Positions 43,244 to 51,137 of a DNA stretch of 64,000 nt are shown here, piece by piece. Positions within the stretch are counted from its first letter, which is position 1; each line of letters begins with the position of its first letter. Origin of the DNA: Kribbella voronezhensis (GTDB lineage Bacteria; Actinomycetota; Actinomycetes; Propionibacteriales; Kribbellaceae); NCBI RefSeq assembly GCF_004365175.1, contig NZ_SOCE01000002.1, positions 682,001 to 746,000 on the forward strand, given 5' to 3'. Under the pieces are notes generated by a model. It searched no databases. It had not been told where the DNA came from and saw nothing but the letters and a program-made list of their open reading frames with translations. A program made the position numbers and the translations under genes.

Positions 43244-43262
43244 GAGGTGGAGGTGAACCGCG

Positions 43263-43793
43263 ATGAGTGACAACGCCTTCGTGGTCCGAGACGTTCAGCA
43301 GCCGGGCTTCGTCACGACGGAGGCCGCGTACCGCGAGTTCGTCCGGGCCGCCCGGCTGCGGCCGTTGATCGCAACTCAGCTGAGGCGTCTGCGCGAAGGG
43401 GCGGATCTCGTTGCCGTCGGCGCCGCTATCCGTACCGCGTACTTCGACGCGCAGATGCCGGCCGAGATCGCGGCGGCGCTGGAGGAAGCGTCCGCGGGTC
43501 TGGGTGAGCCTGACGCCGAGCTCGTCGTCGGCAGTGTCGTCCCGGGCGATCAGCTCGACGAGTTCCTGACCGGCCCGCACCAGATCTTCGTCGGCGTGAG
43601 CGGCCAGCGCGCCTTGCAGGCCGCCGTGAAACGCTGCTGGGGTTCGCTGTTCAACGACCGCGCGATCATCTACCGAGAGGTCCGCGACATCGACCACCTG
43701 ACCGTCGACCTGGCCGTGCGGATCGAGCCGATGGCAACGACCACCACGGACCGCGCAGCCGAAGCCGACCTCCAGGACGCGTCGGTCGGCTGA
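43263..43793 (+). CDS. Truncated PEP-synthase/PPDK N-terminal-like protein
   Basis: A 176-residue protein equivalent to part of the ATP-binding lobe of PEP synthase: PGFVTTEAAYREFVRAA, AIRTAYFDAQMPAEIAAALE, then IFVGVSGQRALQAAVKRCWG and SLFNDRAIIYREV. The ATP-binding stretch that should read like VRSSATAEDLPDASF is replaced by VVGSVVPGDQLDEFLTGP, and the rest of the ATP domain, the phospho-His domain and the PEP barrel are absent. It has a good start (GAGAGGTGGAGG) and clean stop. It is either a domesticated regulatory fragment or a decayed gene held in the gap unit. Confidence 0.72.
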   Translation: MSDNAFVVRDVQQPGFVTTEAAYREFVRAARLRPLIATQLRRLREGADLVAVGAAIRTAYFDAQMPAEIAAALEEASAGLGEPDAELVVGSVVPGDQLDEFLTGPHQIFVGVSGQRALQAAVKRCWGSLFNDRAIIYREVRDIDHLTVDLAVRIEPMATTTTDRAAEADLQDASVG

Positions 43794-43802
43794 GCGCCCT
43801 GC

Positions 43803-44630
43803 TCAGGTCGCCTGGATCGCCGAGGCGTGATCCGGCACGTGGGTCTGCATCTCCCGCGGCGTCCGTTCGTACCCCTTGGACGGAGGCCGCGGGGGCAGTT
43901 CGAGCGGCGGCCGCTGGACCTCGTAGTACGGGATGGTCGACAGCAGGTGGGCGATCATGTTGATCCGCGCCGACCGCTTGTCCTCGCTCTCCACCACGTA
44001 CCACGGTGCCTCCGGTACGTCGGTGTGCACGAACATCTCGTCCTTCGCGCGGGAGTAGTCCTCCCAGCGGGCGATCGACTCCAGGTCCATCGGCGACAGC
44101 TTCCATCTGCGCATCGGATCCTCGAGCCGGCTGCGGAAGCGGTTCTCCTGCTCGTTGTCACTGACCGAGAACCAGTACTTGCGCAGCTGGATGCCGTCCT
44201 CGACCAGCAGCCGCTCGAAGATCGGGCACTGGTGCAGGAACCGCGTGTACTCCTTGCTGTTGCAGAACCCCATCACGCGCTCGACGCCGGCCCGGTTGTA
44301 CCAGGAGCGGTCGAACAGGACGATCTCCCCGGCGGCCGGGAGCTGCTCGATGTAGCGCTGGAAGTACCACTCGGTGCGCTGCCGCTCGGTCGGCGCGGGC
44401 AGCGCGGCGATCCGCGCGACCCGCGGGTTGAGGTACTCGGTCACGCGTTTGATCGTGCTGCCCTTGCCGGCCGCGTCCCGTCCCTCGAAGATCACCACGA
44501 CTCTGGCGCCCTCGACGCGGACCCACTCCTGCAGCTTGACCAGCTCCGCCTGCAGGCGCAGGAGTTCCCGCTCGTACAACTTCTTCGGCATCCGGTCGAC
44601 GCTCTTGGTCTTGTGCTGGTGACGACTCAT
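43803..44630 (-). CDS. ppk2: Polyphosphate kinase 2 (PPK2)
   Basis: A 275-residue P-loop kinase transferring phosphate between polyphosphate and nucleotides. Walker A is VIFEGRDAAGKGSTIKR; the lid and Walker B region are EWYFQRYIEQLP and IVLFDRSWYNRAGVERVMGF. Single-domain length fits class I PPK2, which usually works on nucleoside diphosphates. The ATG follows GCCGGAGGGC. DosR-like boxes d1 and d2 lie upstream; polyphosphate-driven NTP supply suits oxygen limitation. Confidence 0.93.
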   Translation of the reverse strand: MSRHQHKTKSVDRMPKKLYERELLRLQAELVKLQEWVRVEGARVVVIFEGRDAAGKGSTIKRVTEYLNPRVARIAALPAPTERQRTEWYFQRYIEQLPAAGEIVLFDRSWYNRAGVERVMGFCNSKEYTRFLHQCPIFERLLVEDGIQLRKYWFSVSDNEQENRFRSRLEDPMRRWKLSPMDLESIARWEDYSRAKDEMFVHTDVPEAPWYVVESEDKRSARINMIAHLLSTIPYYEVQRPPLELPPRPPSKGYERTPREMQTHVPDHASAIQAT

Positions 44631-44673
44631 CTGCTGCCCTCCGGCCTCTCACACCGAGCATCGCAGACGGGCC

Positions 44674-44687
44674 GGCCGGAAAGGCCC
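44674..44687. promoter_or_regulatory. DosR-like box d1
   Basis: GGCCGGAAAGGCCC, a weaker copy 43 bases before the PPK2 start, paired with box d2 eight bases away. Tandem boxes are typical of cooperative DosR binding. Confidence 0.5.
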
Positions 44688-44694
44688 GAATCCC

Positions 44695-44708
44695 GGGACC
44701 AAAGACCC
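44695..44708. promoter_or_regulatory. DosR-like box d2
   Basis: GGGACCAAAGACCC lies 64 bases before PPK2 (minus) and 78 before the HTH gene (plus), so it may serve both. Confidence 0.7.
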
Positions 44709-44786
44709 TGGTGAGTCCACCGGGCTGCCGACCAGACTCGACAGCCAGTACACGCGATGACGTAGCAGCGTCAGGAGGCGGTCGCC

Positions 44787-45338
44787 ATGATCGGTTTGTC
44801 AGCAGGGGAGCGTGCCCGGCTCGAGCACAAGCTCGGCGAGCCGTTGCTGGCCCCTGACCCGTTGATCGACGTCAAGCAGGCCTCGGCCATCCTCGGACTG
44901 AGTACGACCACGGTACGAAGCCTGCTGCGCTCCGGCGCGCTGCCCCGGGAAGAGGCAGCCCAGGGGCAGCTGTCCAGCCGGATGATCCGGTTGGCGGTGG
45001 TGCTCGCCTGGGCTGAGGGGCCGCCACGGATCACGGTGGCCGCGGCGGCCGGCATTCTCGGCGAGTCGCGCACGGCCGTTCACCGGCTGACCGCCGTCCG
45101 GCTGCTCACCTGGTACGGCGGACCCCTGCCGCTGAGCCGTCGCGAGGTCGAGGATCTGGCCGAGCGGCGACTCGGGTGGCTCACGTTGGCCCAGGCGGCC
45201 GGCGCTCTCGAAGTCTCGCCCGAGAAGGTCCACGTGCTGCTGGCCTCGGGTGAGCTGAAGCACACCCGTGACGTCAGCCGACCGGTCGACAAAGCGCAGG
45301 TGCCGTCGACGGCGCGGATGGCCGTTCCGGCGCGCTGA
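44787..45338 (+). CDS. Multi-HTH DNA-binding protein
   Basis: A 183-residue protein with three excisionase/MerR-like helix-turn-helix units: LIDVKQASAILGLSTTTVRS (~residues 26-45), ITVAAAAGILGESRTAVHRL and LTLAQAAGALEVSPEKVHVL. The repeating D/T-V-x-x-A-A-x-x-L-x-x-S pattern is clear. GGAGG lies well placed before the ATG. No effector domain is seen. It is the only transcription-factor-like gene in the dormancy island and is divergent from PPK2 over two boxes, so it may be a local secondary regulator; targets unknown. Confidence 0.75.
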   Translation: MIGLSAGERARLEHKLGEPLLAPDPLIDVKQASAILGLSTTTVRSLLRSGALPREEAAQGQLSSRMIRLAVVLAWAEGPPRITVAAAAGILGESRTAVHRLTAVRLLTWYGGPLPLSRREVEDLAERRLGWLTLAQAAGALEVSPEKVHVLLASGELKHTRDVSRPVDKAQVPSTARMAVPAR

Positions 45339-45365
45339 GCGGAGTACGTGTGGCCTGACCAAGTC

Positions 45366-45379
45366 GGGTCAAAGGGCCC
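45366..45379. promoter_or_regulatory. DosR-like box e
   Basis: GGGTCAAAGGGCCC lies 60 bases before the SQR-like gene, which opens a six-gene plus-strand unit. Confidence 0.65.
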
Positions 45380-45439
45380 TGATCAGCACTGTCAGCCAGT
45401 CATAGCGTCGGAGTAGAGAGGTCCGACGAAGGGAAGCTG

Positions 45440-46684
45440 ATGAAGCGGCTGGTGATTCTCGGGGCCGGTACCGCCGGCACGATGGTGGCCAACAAGTTGC
45501 GGCGGCGGTTGCCGATGGACGAGTGGCAGCTCACGGTCGTGGACCGGGACGACATTCACCTCTACCAGCCCGGGCTGCTGTTCATCCCGTTCGGCACTTA
45601 TCGGCCGGACGAGGTGCGCAAGCCGCGCCGGCGCTTCCTGCGCGACGGCATCCGGCTCGAGCTCGGCGAGATCGACCGGATCGACCCGGTCCGGCAGACC
45701 GTCGCCCTCGACGGTGGGCGGGTGATCGGGTACGACTACCTGGTCGTTGCCACCGGCACCAGTCCGCGTCCGGACCAGACCCCCGGCATGCTCGGACCCG
45801 AATGGCGCAAGAGCATCTTCGACTTCTACAGCTACGAAGGATCCGTCGCCCTGGCCGGTGCGCTCCGCGACTTCCGCGGCGGCCGGCTGGTCGTCCACAT
45901 CGTCGACCAGCCGATCAAGTGCCCGGTCGCGCCGCTGGAGTTCACCTTCCTGGCCGAGTCGTACTTCCGGCAGCGCGGCATGCGTGACCAGGTCGAGCTC
46001 GTCTATGCGACCCCACTGTCCGGTGCGTTCACCAAACCGATCGCGTCCGCGCAACTGGGCGGCATGCTCGACGAGCGGAAGATCACCGTCGAGCCGGACT
46101 TCCTAGTCGAGCGCATCGACAGCGAGCGCAAGGTACTGGTCTCGTACGACGAACGCGAGCTCGGCTTCGACCTGCTCGTCACGGTGCCGCTGAACATGGG
46201 CGCGGACTTCATCGCGCGATCGGGTCTCGGTGACGAACTGAACTACGTTCCGGTCGACAAGCAGACCTTCCGGTCCAAGGAACACCCGGCGATCTTCGCA
46301 ATCGGTGACGCGAACGACATCCCGACCTCGAAGGCCGGATCGGTGGCGCACTTCTCGACCGAGATCTTCGTGGACAACTTCTGCGACCTCGTCGAGGGCC
46401 GGCCGATGACGCGGGCCTTCGACGGGCACGCGAACTGCTTCGTGGAGTCGGGCGACGGCAAGGCGCTGCTGATCGACTTCAACTACGACACCGAGCCGCT
46501 GCCGGGCGAGTTCCCGATCGCGAAGCTCGGCCCGCTCTCGTTGCTGCGGGAGAACGCCCGCAACCACTGGGGCAAGTTGGCCTTCCGCTGGATCTACTGG
46601 CACCTGCTGCTGCCCGGCCGCCGGCTGCCGCTGCCGGCCCGGATGTCGATGGCCGGCAAACACCAACCAGACAAGGAGAACTGA
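45440..46684 (+). CDS. Sulfide:quinone oxidoreductase-like flavoprotein
   Basis: A 414-residue FAD protein of the SQR/NDH-2 superfamily, expected to oxidise sulfide and reduce the quinone pool at the membrane. The FAD loop is VILGAGTAGTMVANKL; other motifs are YDYLVVATGTSPRP and IFAIGDANDIPTSKAGSVAH. Cys in IKCPVAPLE corresponds to a redox cysteine of SQR; further cysteines are in NFCDL and HANCF. The C-terminal basic/aromatic segment could bind the membrane. A TusE/DsrC-like gene starts 2 bases later and a DsrE2-like gene follows, supporting a sulfur role over plain NADH dehydrogenase. Confidence 0.85.
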   Translation: MKRLVILGAGTAGTMVANKLRRRLPMDEWQLTVVDRDDIHLYQPGLLFIPFGTYRPDEVRKPRRRFLRDGIRLELGEIDRIDPVRQTVALDGGRVIGYDYLVVATGTSPRPDQTPGMLGPEWRKSIFDFYSYEGSVALAGALRDFRGGRLVVHIVDQPIKCPVAPLEFTFLAESYFRQRGMRDQVELVYATPLSGAFTKPIASAQLGGMLDERKITVEPDFLVERIDSERKVLVSYDERELGFDLLVTVPLNMGADFIARSGLGDELNYVPVDKQTFRSKEHPAIFAIGDANDIPTSKAGSVAHFSTEIFVDNFCDLVEGRPMTRAFDGHANCFVESGDGKALLIDFNYDTEPLPGEFPIAKLGPLSLLRENARNHWGKLAFRWIYWHLLLPGRRLPLPARMSMAGKHQPDKEN

Positions 46685-46686
46685 CC

Positions 46687-47001
46687 ATGCCTGTCGTCAC
46701 GGTGGGACCGGCGACCGTCCACGTCGACGCCGAAGGTTTCCTGACGCAGTACGACGAGTGGAACGAGCCGCTCGCCCGGCAGTTGGCGGCCCGGATCGGG
46801 ATCGAGCTGACCGACGAGCACTGGAAGGCGATCAGCTTCCTGCGGGCCGACTACCCGGCCCACGGTGAGACCGCGACGCTGCGGCGGGTGTCGACCCTGG
46901 CCGGCATCCCGATCAAGCAGCTGTTCGTCCTGTTCCCCGGCAAACCGGCCAAGAAGATGGCCTACATCGCCGGTCTGCCCAAGCCCCGCGGCTGCGTGTG
47001 A
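46687..47001 (+). CDS. TusE/DsrC-family sulfur relay protein
   Basis: A 104-residue protein with the DsrC fold: DAEGFLTQYDEWNEPLARQL, then LTDEHWKAISFLRADYP. It ends in PKPRGCV, keeping the penultimate C-terminal cysteine but not the second cysteine that true DsrC has about ten residues earlier, so it is TusE-like in redox sites. It would carry a persulfide. An ATG with AAGGAG follows the SQR stop by two bases, and the DsrE-like gene is next, giving a three-gene relay. Confidence 0.87.
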   Translation: MPVVTVGPATVHVDAEGFLTQYDEWNEPLARQLAARIGIELTDEHWKAISFLRADYPAHGETATLRRVSTLAGIPIKQLFVLFPGKPAKKMAYIAGLPKPRGCV

Positions 47002-47014
47002 GAGAAGGCTCGAC

Positions 47015-47530
47015 ATGACCACCACCGACGCTGCACCCGACCTGGTCCCCGACTTCGGCGACGACACCCCGACCGGGCGCAAGCTCGCGATCATCTGCTC
47101 CAAGGGCAACCTCGACATGGCCTACCCGGGCCTGATCCTGGCGAACGCGGCCCTCGGCGAAGGCGTGGAGACGCACCTGTTCTTCACCTTCTGGGGCTTC
47201 GACATGATCACCAAGTCGAGGATGCACGACCTGAAGTTCACCATGCTCGGCAACACCGCGACCCATCTGCCGCAGGGCCTGGGCGGCCTGCCCGGCATGA
47301 CGGCGATGGCGACCCACCAGATGAAGAAGCAGATCCAGGAGGTCGGCGTCCCCGGCGTACCGGAGTTTCTCGAACAGATCGTCGCCTCCGGCGGTCATCT
47401 GTGGGCCTGCCGGATGTCGGCCGACATGATGCAGCTCGACAAGTCCGACCTGTACGACGACGTCGAGGCGATCATCAGCGCCGCGGACTTCATCGAGAAG
47501 ACCGACGGCGCCCAGCTCCTTTTCATCTGA
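47015..47530 (+). CDS. DsrE2-like sulfur carrier protein
   Basis: A 171-residue DsrE/DsrF/DrsH-superfamily protein. It begins KLAIICSKGNLDMAYPGLIL with a cysteine in the loop, has THLFFTFWGFDMITK and a second cysteine in GHLWACRMSADMMQL, a pattern of DsrE2 proteins that pass sulfane sulfur. ATG at 47015 follows GAGAAGG. It probably exchanges sulfur with the TusE-like protein encoded 13 bases upstream. No rhodanese or heterodisulfide-reductase genes are nearby, so the endpoint is unknown. Confidence 0.85.
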   Translation: MTTTDAAPDLVPDFGDDTPTGRKLAIICSKGNLDMAYPGLILANAALGEGVETHLFFTFWGFDMITKSRMHDLKFTMLGNTATHLPQGLGGLPGMTAMATHQMKKQIQEVGVPGVPEFLEQIVASGGHLWACRMSADMMQLDKSDLYDDVEAIISAADFIEKTDGAQLLFI

Positions 47531-47578
47531 ACCCATCGGGTGCGGAACGTCCGCGCCCGTACCCCGGAGGTGAGCACC

Positions 47579-48472
47579 ATGGAGACCAGGCCATCGCTGC
47601 GCGAGCTCGGCCTGAACAGCGGCAAGAAGACACGTCTGCACCGGATCCTGTTCCAGCACGGACTACGCAACGGTACGGCGTTCTTCCTGCCCTACGACCA
47701 GGGCCTGGAACACGGCCCACGGGACTTCTTCGCCAATCCGCAGGCGTCCGACCCGGCGTACATCGTCAAGCTCGCGGTCACCGGCGGTTTCAACGGGATC
47801 GCCCTGCAGATCGGGCTGGCGGAGAAGTTCTACTGGGACTACGCCGGCGAGGTGCCGCTGATCCTCAAGCTGAACGGCAAGACGGACATCCCATCCGACG
47901 CCGAGGCGCTGTCGCCGTTGCACGCGAGCGTCGAGGACGCGGTCCGGCTGGGCGCTGACGCGGTCGGTTACACCCTGTACGTCGGATCGCCGGCGCAGGA
48001 AGCCGACTTCGCGCAGTACCGCAAGGTCCGCGAGGACGCGCACCGGTTCGGGATGCCGCTGATCGTGTGGGCCTACCCACGCGGCGCGGCGATCGCGGCC
48101 AAGGGTGGCAACGATTCCTTCTACGCGGTCGACTACGCGGCCAGGGTGGCCAGCGAGCTCGGCGCCGATGTGGTGAAGGTCAACTTCCCGCACCCGGAGA
48201 AGACGAGCGGCGTGAAGCCGGCGTACCAGTCCGAGTTCAGCTCCCAGCAGGCGATCGACCAGGTCGTCAGGTCGGCCAACCACACGCTGGTCCTGGTGTC
48301 CGGCGGCGAGAAGGCCGGCGACGAGGCGATGCTGCGCAAGGCCCAGCAGGCGATGGACGCCGGCGGCCTGGGGCTGATCTTCGGCCGCAACGTCTGGCAA
48401 CGCCCGTGGGACGAGTCGCTGCGCTTCGTGGAGTCCCTGCAGGAGATCCTCGCCACCCACCCGAGCAAGTGA
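47579..48472 (+). CDS. Class I fructose-bisphosphate aldolase (DeoC/FbaB family)
   Basis: A 297-residue TIM-barrel Schiff-base aldolase of the archaeal/FbaB type: FLPYDQGLEHGPRDFF near the N-terminus, LKLNGKTDIPSD, a probable Schiff-base lysine in ADVVKVNFPHPE, and VLVSGGEKAGDEAML with GLIFGRNVWQRP for phosphate binding. ATG at 47579 follows CCGGAGG with normal spacing; GTG 47570 is possible. It works in glycolysis/gluconeogenesis together with the nearby dormancy GAPDH. Confidence 0.9.
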   Translation: METRPSLRELGLNSGKKTRLHRILFQHGLRNGTAFFLPYDQGLEHGPRDFFANPQASDPAYIVKLAVTGGFNGIALQIGLAEKFYWDYAGEVPLILKLNGKTDIPSDAEALSPLHASVEDAVRLGADAVGYTLYVGSPAQEADFAQYRKVREDAHRFGMPLIVWAYPRGAAIAAKGGNDSFYAVDYAARVASELGADVVKVNFPHPEKTSGVKPAYQSEFSSQQAIDQVVRSANHTLVLVSGGEKAGDEAMLRKAQQAMDAGGLGLIFGRNVWQRPWDESLRFVESLQEILATHPSK

Positions 48473-48485
48473 ACGGAGCGGGCTG

Positions 48486-49199
48486 ATGAGGCACCAGCTG
48501 ACCGTGGCGGATGTGATGACACCGCACGTCGTCACGGTTCCGGCCGAGACGCCCTTCAAGGAGGTCGCCAAGCTGCTCGCCGAGCACCGGATCAGCGCGG
48601 TCCCGGTGACGTCGGAGTCCGGCGGGATGCTCGGGCTGGTCTCGGAGAGCGACCTGCTGCACAAGGAGGCCTTCCAGGACGCACCCGCGCGAGCGCGGCT
48701 GCCCCGGCGGTCGCGGCGGGCGGCCCGGCGCAAGGCCCGGGCGGTGACCGCGGGCGGGCTGATGTCGCGGCCGCTGGTCACCATCGACAGCGGCGCGACG
48801 TTGCCTCAGGCTGCCCGGCTGATGGCCGGTCGCGGTGTCACCCGGCTGCTCGTCACCGACGGCGAGTGGATGGCCGGCATCCTGACCCGTTCCGATCTGC
48901 TGCGCGCCTTCCGGGACACCGATTCGGTGATCCTGGGCCGGGTCCGCCGCAACGCCGTCGAGCATGCGTTGTGGGACGACCCGTTCGGGGTCGAGGTCAA
49001 GGTCAAGGACGGTGTCGTGACGCTGACCGGTGAGCTCGAACACCGCAGCCGGATCCCGCTCGCGGTCCAGGCGGTCCGCGAGGTCGACGGCGTCGTCGAC
49101 GTCGTGAACCGGCTCACCTACGCCTTCGACGACACCGTTCCACCACCTGGCCCGTGGCGTTGGGCCACCGGCCCCGAGATCGAGGAGAGAACACCATGA
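48486..49199 (+). CDS. CBS-pair plus BON domain protein
   Basis: A 237-residue protein. Two CBS motifs (VADVMTPHVVTVPAETPFKE and GLMSRPLVTIDSGATLPQAA) likely bind adenine nucleotides. A BON domain follows (~155-215: VEVKVKDGVVTLTGELEH, then VDGVVDVVNRL). Resembles hypoxic response protein 1 (Rv2626c) with an added BON domain. Follows the aldolase gene by 13 bases and overlaps the stress protein start (ATGA). A second CBS-BON protein is encoded at 51992-52615. Confidence 0.88.
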   Translation: MRHQLTVADVMTPHVVTVPAETPFKEVAKLLAEHRISAVPVTSESGGMLGLVSESDLLHKEAFQDAPARARLPRRSRRAARRKARAVTAGGLMSRPLVTIDSGATLPQAARLMAGRGVTRLLVTDGEWMAGILTRSDLLRAFRDTDSVILGRVRRNAVEHALWDDPFGVEVKVKDGVVTLTGELEHRSRIPLAVQAVREVDGVVDVVNRLTYAFDDTVPPPGPWRWATGPEIEERTP

Positions 49200-50071
49200 A
49201 CGAGTCCACCATCTTCGTCGGCGTCGATGCTGCCTGGCAGAACAGCGGGGCACTCGACTGGGCGCTGCGGGAGGCGCACCTTCGCGGCCTTCCGGTTCGC
49301 GCCGTCCACGTGGTCGAGGAAAAGCTCCCGGCAGGTCCGTACTTCGCCGCACCCGGCGTCGACGCGGCCGCCAAGCATCTGATCGCGGATGTCGACGACT
49401 ACCTTGCCGGTCATGACGACGGCGCCGCCTACACGACCGACGTCCTGACCGGTCCGCCGGCGAGCAAGCTGGCCAAGGCTGCCGCCGGGGCCGAGATGCT
49501 CGTTGTCGGACGGCGGGGGACCGGGCTGCTGTCCCGGCTGCTGATCGGATCGACCGCCGAGGCCGTCACCCATCTGGCCGACGTCCCCGTGGTCGTCGTC
49601 CCGGATCGCTGGCAGCCTTACCACCCCGGGGCGCCGGTCGTCGTCGGAGTGGACGAGTCGGACCAGGACGATGCGGCCATCGCCTTCGCGATCGCCGCGG
49701 CGACGGAGCGGAAGGTGCCGTTGCGGATGGTCCGGGTCTGGGACCTGCCGGCCATGTACACCTGGGACGCCGCCGCCGTGACGAACCAGTACGACGGCTG
49801 GCTGGAGCAGAGCGACAAGGCTCTCCAGGCGATGGCCGATCAGTGGCGGGTGAAGTACCCGGAGCTGGAGATCCAGACCGAGACCCGGCGCGGGCACCCG
49901 GTGGCCGGCCTGATCTCGGCGGCCGAGGAGAACAAGGCCGATCTGCTGGTCCTCGGCGGGCGCAACCACCGCCGGATCACCACGATGCTGCTCGGCTCCA
50001 CCGCTCGCGGTGTCCTGCACCACGCGCCGTGCCCGGTCGCCGTCGTTCACGAGGTACCTCAGGAGAAGTGA
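49196..50071 (+). CDS. Universal stress protein (tandem UspA domains)
   Basis: A 291-residue protein with two UspA domains. The first starts TIFVGVDAAWQNSGALDWAL and has the loop VVGRRGTGLLSRLLIGSTAE. The second starts PVVVGVDESDQDDAAIAFAI and has LVLGGRNHRRITTMLLGST. The G-x2-G-x9-G-S/T pattern suggests ATP binding, as in Rv2623 of the DosR regulon. Its ATG overlaps the CBS-BON stop. It ends the six-gene unit from box e and converges with the LPG-like gene. Confidence 0.92.
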   Translation: MNESTIFVGVDAAWQNSGALDWALREAHLRGLPVRAVHVVEEKLPAGPYFAAPGVDAAAKHLIADVDDYLAGHDDGAAYTTDVLTGPPASKLAKAAAGAEMLVVGRRGTGLLSRLLIGSTAEAVTHLADVPVVVVPDRWQPYHPGAPVVVGVDESDQDDAAIAFAIAAATERKVPLRMVRVWDLPAMYTWDAAAVTNQYDGWLEQSDKALQAMADQWRVKYPELEIQTETRRGHPVAGLISAAEENKADLLVLGGRNHRRITTMLLGSTARGVLHHAPCPVAVVHEVPQEK

Positions 50072-50080
50072 GCCCTCTGC

Positions 50081-51136
50081 TCACGAGTCGCCGTCATGCC
50101 CCCTGGGCGTGGCGGCGACTCTCTCACGCCAGCCGGGTGTCCTGAGCGACAGGTAGCACAGGCCCGCCACCGGCACCGGCAGCCAGAACTGGAACAGTCG
50201 CCAGGAGACGACTGCCAGTACGGCGACGCCGCCCGGTACGCCGAATCCGATCAGACCCGGGATCAGCACACCCTCGATGATTCCCAGTCCACCGGGGGTG
50301 ATCGGCAGGACGGCCAGCAGATTGGCGATGCTGTAAGCCAGCACCAGCAGAACCGGGTTCATCAGGTGACCGTAGGCCGCGAGGAAGACCCATAACGCGG
50401 CTGCGTCCAGCAGCCAGTTCGAAACCGCCCAGAGGGCGAAGGAACGCCGTACCTCGCGGGTGGTCAGCAGTTGGTGCAACTGGACGGCAACCATCTTGAT
50501 CCGCGGCTGCCAGCGGCGCGGGAACCGGCGCAGCGCGAAGTCGAGGACGCGCGTCGCGGGCGCCGCGAGGCGTGACCGCTGGTGGACCACGAGGAGTCCG
50601 CAGGCCGTGAGGACAGCGCCGATCAGCCAGGTGATCAGGTACGGCGCGGTCGGTCCGTAGAGCAGGAGCGTGGGAATCAACGTGATCCAGAGGATCGCCG
50701 CGAGAGCGACCGCGCAACCGATACCCTGGGCGGCGATCGCGGCGGTGACATCTGCCGGCGCGGCACCACCGGAGACCAGAAGCCGGTAGCGAAGGGCTGT
50801 TGCGGTGGCACCGCCGCCAGGTACGACCCGGCCCAGTCCGTAGCCGGTCAGGTCGCTGCGGAGCAGCCAGTTGAAGCGGGGCGGACTCTGCCTCAGGACG
50901 CTCCGGGTGACCAGGGAGTAGCAGGTCAGGCTGAGCGCCTCCAGGGTGATACCGGCGACCACCCACCAGGGCCTGACCGCGCGGAGCAGGCGTAACGACT
51001 GATCGCTGCCGGCCAGCTGGGGGAGGACCAGATAGTCCACCAGCGCGATCAGGACCAGCAGACCGACGGCACTGCGCAGCCAGCCGAGAACGGTCGACGA
51101 CCTGCGCCTCGGTGGCCGGGGCGCAGGCCGCTCCAT
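50081..51136 (-). CDS. LPG-synthase-TM-like (UPF0104) membrane protein
   Basis: A 351-residue polytopic membrane protein; segments LVLIALVDYLVLPQLAGS, GYGLGRVVPGGGATATALRY and LPITPGGLGIIEGVLIPGLI match the flippase-like LPG-synthase-TM family. It lacks a C-terminal aminoacyl-transferase domain. The ATG at 51136 directly follows the SPFH stop; an ATG at 51166 would overlap it by 29 bases. It is last in the minus-strand CBS/SPFH unit. A paralogue is at 8750-9721. Confidence 0.82.
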   Translation of the reverse strand: MERPAPRPPRRRSSTVLGWLRSAVGLLVLIALVDYLVLPQLAGSDQSLRLLRAVRPWWVVAGITLEALSLTCYSLVTRSVLRQSPPRFNWLLRSDLTGYGLGRVVPGGGATATALRYRLLVSGGAAPADVTAAIAAQGIGCAVALAAILWITLIPTLLLYGPTAPYLITWLIGAVLTACGLLVVHQRSRLAAPATRVLDFALRRFPRRWQPRIKMVAVQLHQLLTTREVRRSFALWAVSNWLLDAAALWVFLAAYGHLMNPVLLVLAYSIANLLAVLPITPGGLGIIEGVLIPGLIGFGVPGGVAVLAVVSWRLFQFWLPVPVAGLCYLSLRTPGWRERVAATPRGHDGDS

Positions 51137-51137
51137 T

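Noticed and set aside
45440..46684. Annotation as type II NADH dehydrogenase
   Set aside because: The redox cysteine in IKCPVAP and the adjacent TusE- and DsrE2-like genes favour a sulfide:quinone oxidoreductase-like role, although NDH-2 activity is not excluded.
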